Origin: JBMNNS01 sp050942625
GTDB taxonomy: Bacteria; Bacillota; Dethiobacteria; DTU022; UBA8154
Reading direction: 5' to 3'
DNA: 12,384 bases
Assembly (NCBI GenBank): GCA_050942625.1
Contig: JBMNNS010000048.1
Location: 1 to 12,384, forward strand
In this document: positions 11,498 to 12,384 of the stretch, one piece after another
Numbering within the stretch: the stretch's first letter is position 1
How the letters are laid out: every line of letters begins with the position of its first letter
Program-made: the position numbers and the translations under genes
The notes under the pieces: generated by a model
The model's input: the letters and a program-made list of their open reading frames with translations, nothing else
Databases searched by the model: none
Told to the model about the DNA's origin: nothing

Positions 11498-12384
11498 GGC
11501 ACCGCCTCCTCCAGTAGCCTGATCCTGCCCGTTAGCAGTTCCTGCATCATGCCCTGCTTGATGTCTTTGTATTTATTAAGCTTTCTTTCCAAAGCTTCGA
11601 TTTCGCTGTCCATGTCGGAGAAGATGTTTGCTATGGCGGTTTGTTCTTCAACAGTTGGTGGACCCATGATAACCAGCTCATTAACTTCTTTTGAATTAAC
11701 AGAATCAAATGTAGAGCCCTTTGATAAGGTGCTCCAGGTATTTTCGATAAAAACAAAATAATGATACAAATAATCGTTCTTACAGCTTATTGCACACACA
11801 CCTCTTCCAATACAGCAGTCATATGAAGCTTTTCCAATATAACCCACTGGCGCCCTAACCGTCATAATAATGTCACCTTTTTTTGCTTGCTTTGTTATTT
11901 GCAAAGTGTAGTTCCTAATAATTGTTTTTCTATTATCTATATCTGCATTACCTTGAACAAGGGGGATGCCAGCATTATTAGTATTGTAGAATCTTGAGTC
12001 CGGTGATTGTCCCATTGTAACCTCAGCAATATCTCCAAGCCGAACTTCTACCCACTCTCCACTAAACCCTTCAAGCCTTATTTTGCCTGTGAGCAGCTCC
12101 TGCATTGCCCCTTGCTTGATTTTTTTCTTTTTGTCGATTAGCTTTTGAAGGGAGTTTATAAGCCCATCTATGTCGGAGAGGGCGGTGGCTATGGCTTGCT
12201 GCTCAGGTAGTGGTGGTACTATAATCTGTACTCCTGACAACACTTTACCATTAGTTAATGCTCTAGTTGTATAAGTGCACTTTGATACTATTTCATTTCT
12301 AACTGATTTGGTGGAAAAACAGTATTTTTTATAATACAAATCAAGCTTTTTATTTATTGGCCTTGCTCTTATTAAAAATCCACT
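11494..12384 (-). CDS. hsdS: Type I restriction-modification specificity subunit HsdS (5' end outside window)
   Basis: The frame is open from the window edge (12384) through 296 residues to TGA at 11494-11496; the TTG at 12339 is internal, because the sequence before it (SGFLIRARP) is typical HsdS. Visible are the end of the first target recognition domain (VRNEIVSK...TTRALTNGKVL), the conserved PLPEQQAIATALSDID with a long coil ending IKQGAMQELLTGKIRL, the second recognition domain from GEWVEVRLGDIAEVTMG to about VNELVIMGPP, and a second copy of the coil (EEQTAIANIFSDMD ... IKQGMMQELLTGRIRL). HsdS guides the methylase and nuclease to a bipartite DNA site. An hsdM gene would be expected outside the window; methylation may continue even with hsdR broken. 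Confidence 0.92.
   Translation of the reverse strand, partial: SGFLIRARPINKKLDLYYKKYCFSTKSVRNEIVSKCTYTTRALTNGKVLSGVQIIVPPLPEQQAIATALSDIDGLINSLQKLIDKKKKIKQGAMQELLTGKIRLEGFSGEWVEVRLGDIAEVTMGQSPDSRFYNTNNAGIPLVQGNADIDNRKTIIRNYTLQITKQAKKGDIIMTVRAPVGYIGKASYDCCIGRGVCAISCKNDYLYHYFVFIENTWSTLSKGSTFDSVNSKEVNELVIMGPPTVEEQTAIANIFSDMDSEIEALERKLNKYKDIKQGMMQELLTGRIRLLEEAVP

Noticed and set aside
12337..12339. TTG as the start of hsdS
   Set aside because: The frame continues upstream to the window edge with typical HsdS residues (SGFLIRARP), so the gene is cut by the window rather than starting here.

Overview
The window looks like chromosomal DNA of an anaerobic, probably thermophilic or sulfidogenic Clostridia-type Firmicute (Peptococcaceae/Moorella-like). 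This is inferred from moderate GC, strong AGGAGG-type ribosome binding sites, several TTG/GTG starts, a hybrid cluster protein with the anaerobe-type cysteine spacing, and sigma-54 control. No species is assigned.

Left part (1-2502, + strand): the 3' end of a MazG-like nucleotide pyrophosphohydrolase gene, a hairpin terminator, then a compact operon lemA - htpX-like M48 protease - nitroreductase. A terminator straddles the nitroreductase stop codon. A 343-base gap follows (2503-2845). It holds a good sigma-A promoter and what looks like a frameshifted micro-gene with a C-x2-C ... C-x2-H pattern.

Centre (2846-7380, - strand): read in transcription order, hcp (hybrid cluster protein), a formate/nitrite-type channel (FNT family) with an unusual four-cysteine N-terminal extension, and a sigma-54 enhancer-binding protein with no sensory domain. 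The 316-base gap before the FNT gene carries a near-consensus -24/-12 promoter and, 85-240 bases upstream of its predicted start point, a dense set of palindromes. The neighbouring activator may therefore drive the FNT gene. Directly upstream of hcp lies a rubredoxin-like remnant whose C-terminal knuckle is readable and whose tail was copied by an 18-bp tandem duplication. Together this suggests a nitrosative/reactive-nitrogen (or formate/hydrosulfide) response locus.

Right-centre (7381-8473, + strand): a 4-oxalocrotonate-tautomerase-like small protein and an HD-domain phosphohydrolase, ending at a long hairpin that serves mainly as the terminator of the converging metal operon.

Right (8482-10977, - strand): a three-gene metal operon made of a small RIC/hemerythrin-like protein, a P1B-type ATPase whose membrane metal motif is CPG rather than CPC, and a separate one-domain HMA metallochaperone. 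A 7-7-7 palindrome in front of it is a candidate operator.

Right edge (11083-12384, - strand): the 3' part of a type I restriction specificity gene (hsdS) overlaps by ATGA a short hsdR that breaks off after about 100 codons. The following scar contains short histidine-kinase-like peptides in shifted frames. No tRNA, rRNA, CRISPR array or complete mobile element was seen.
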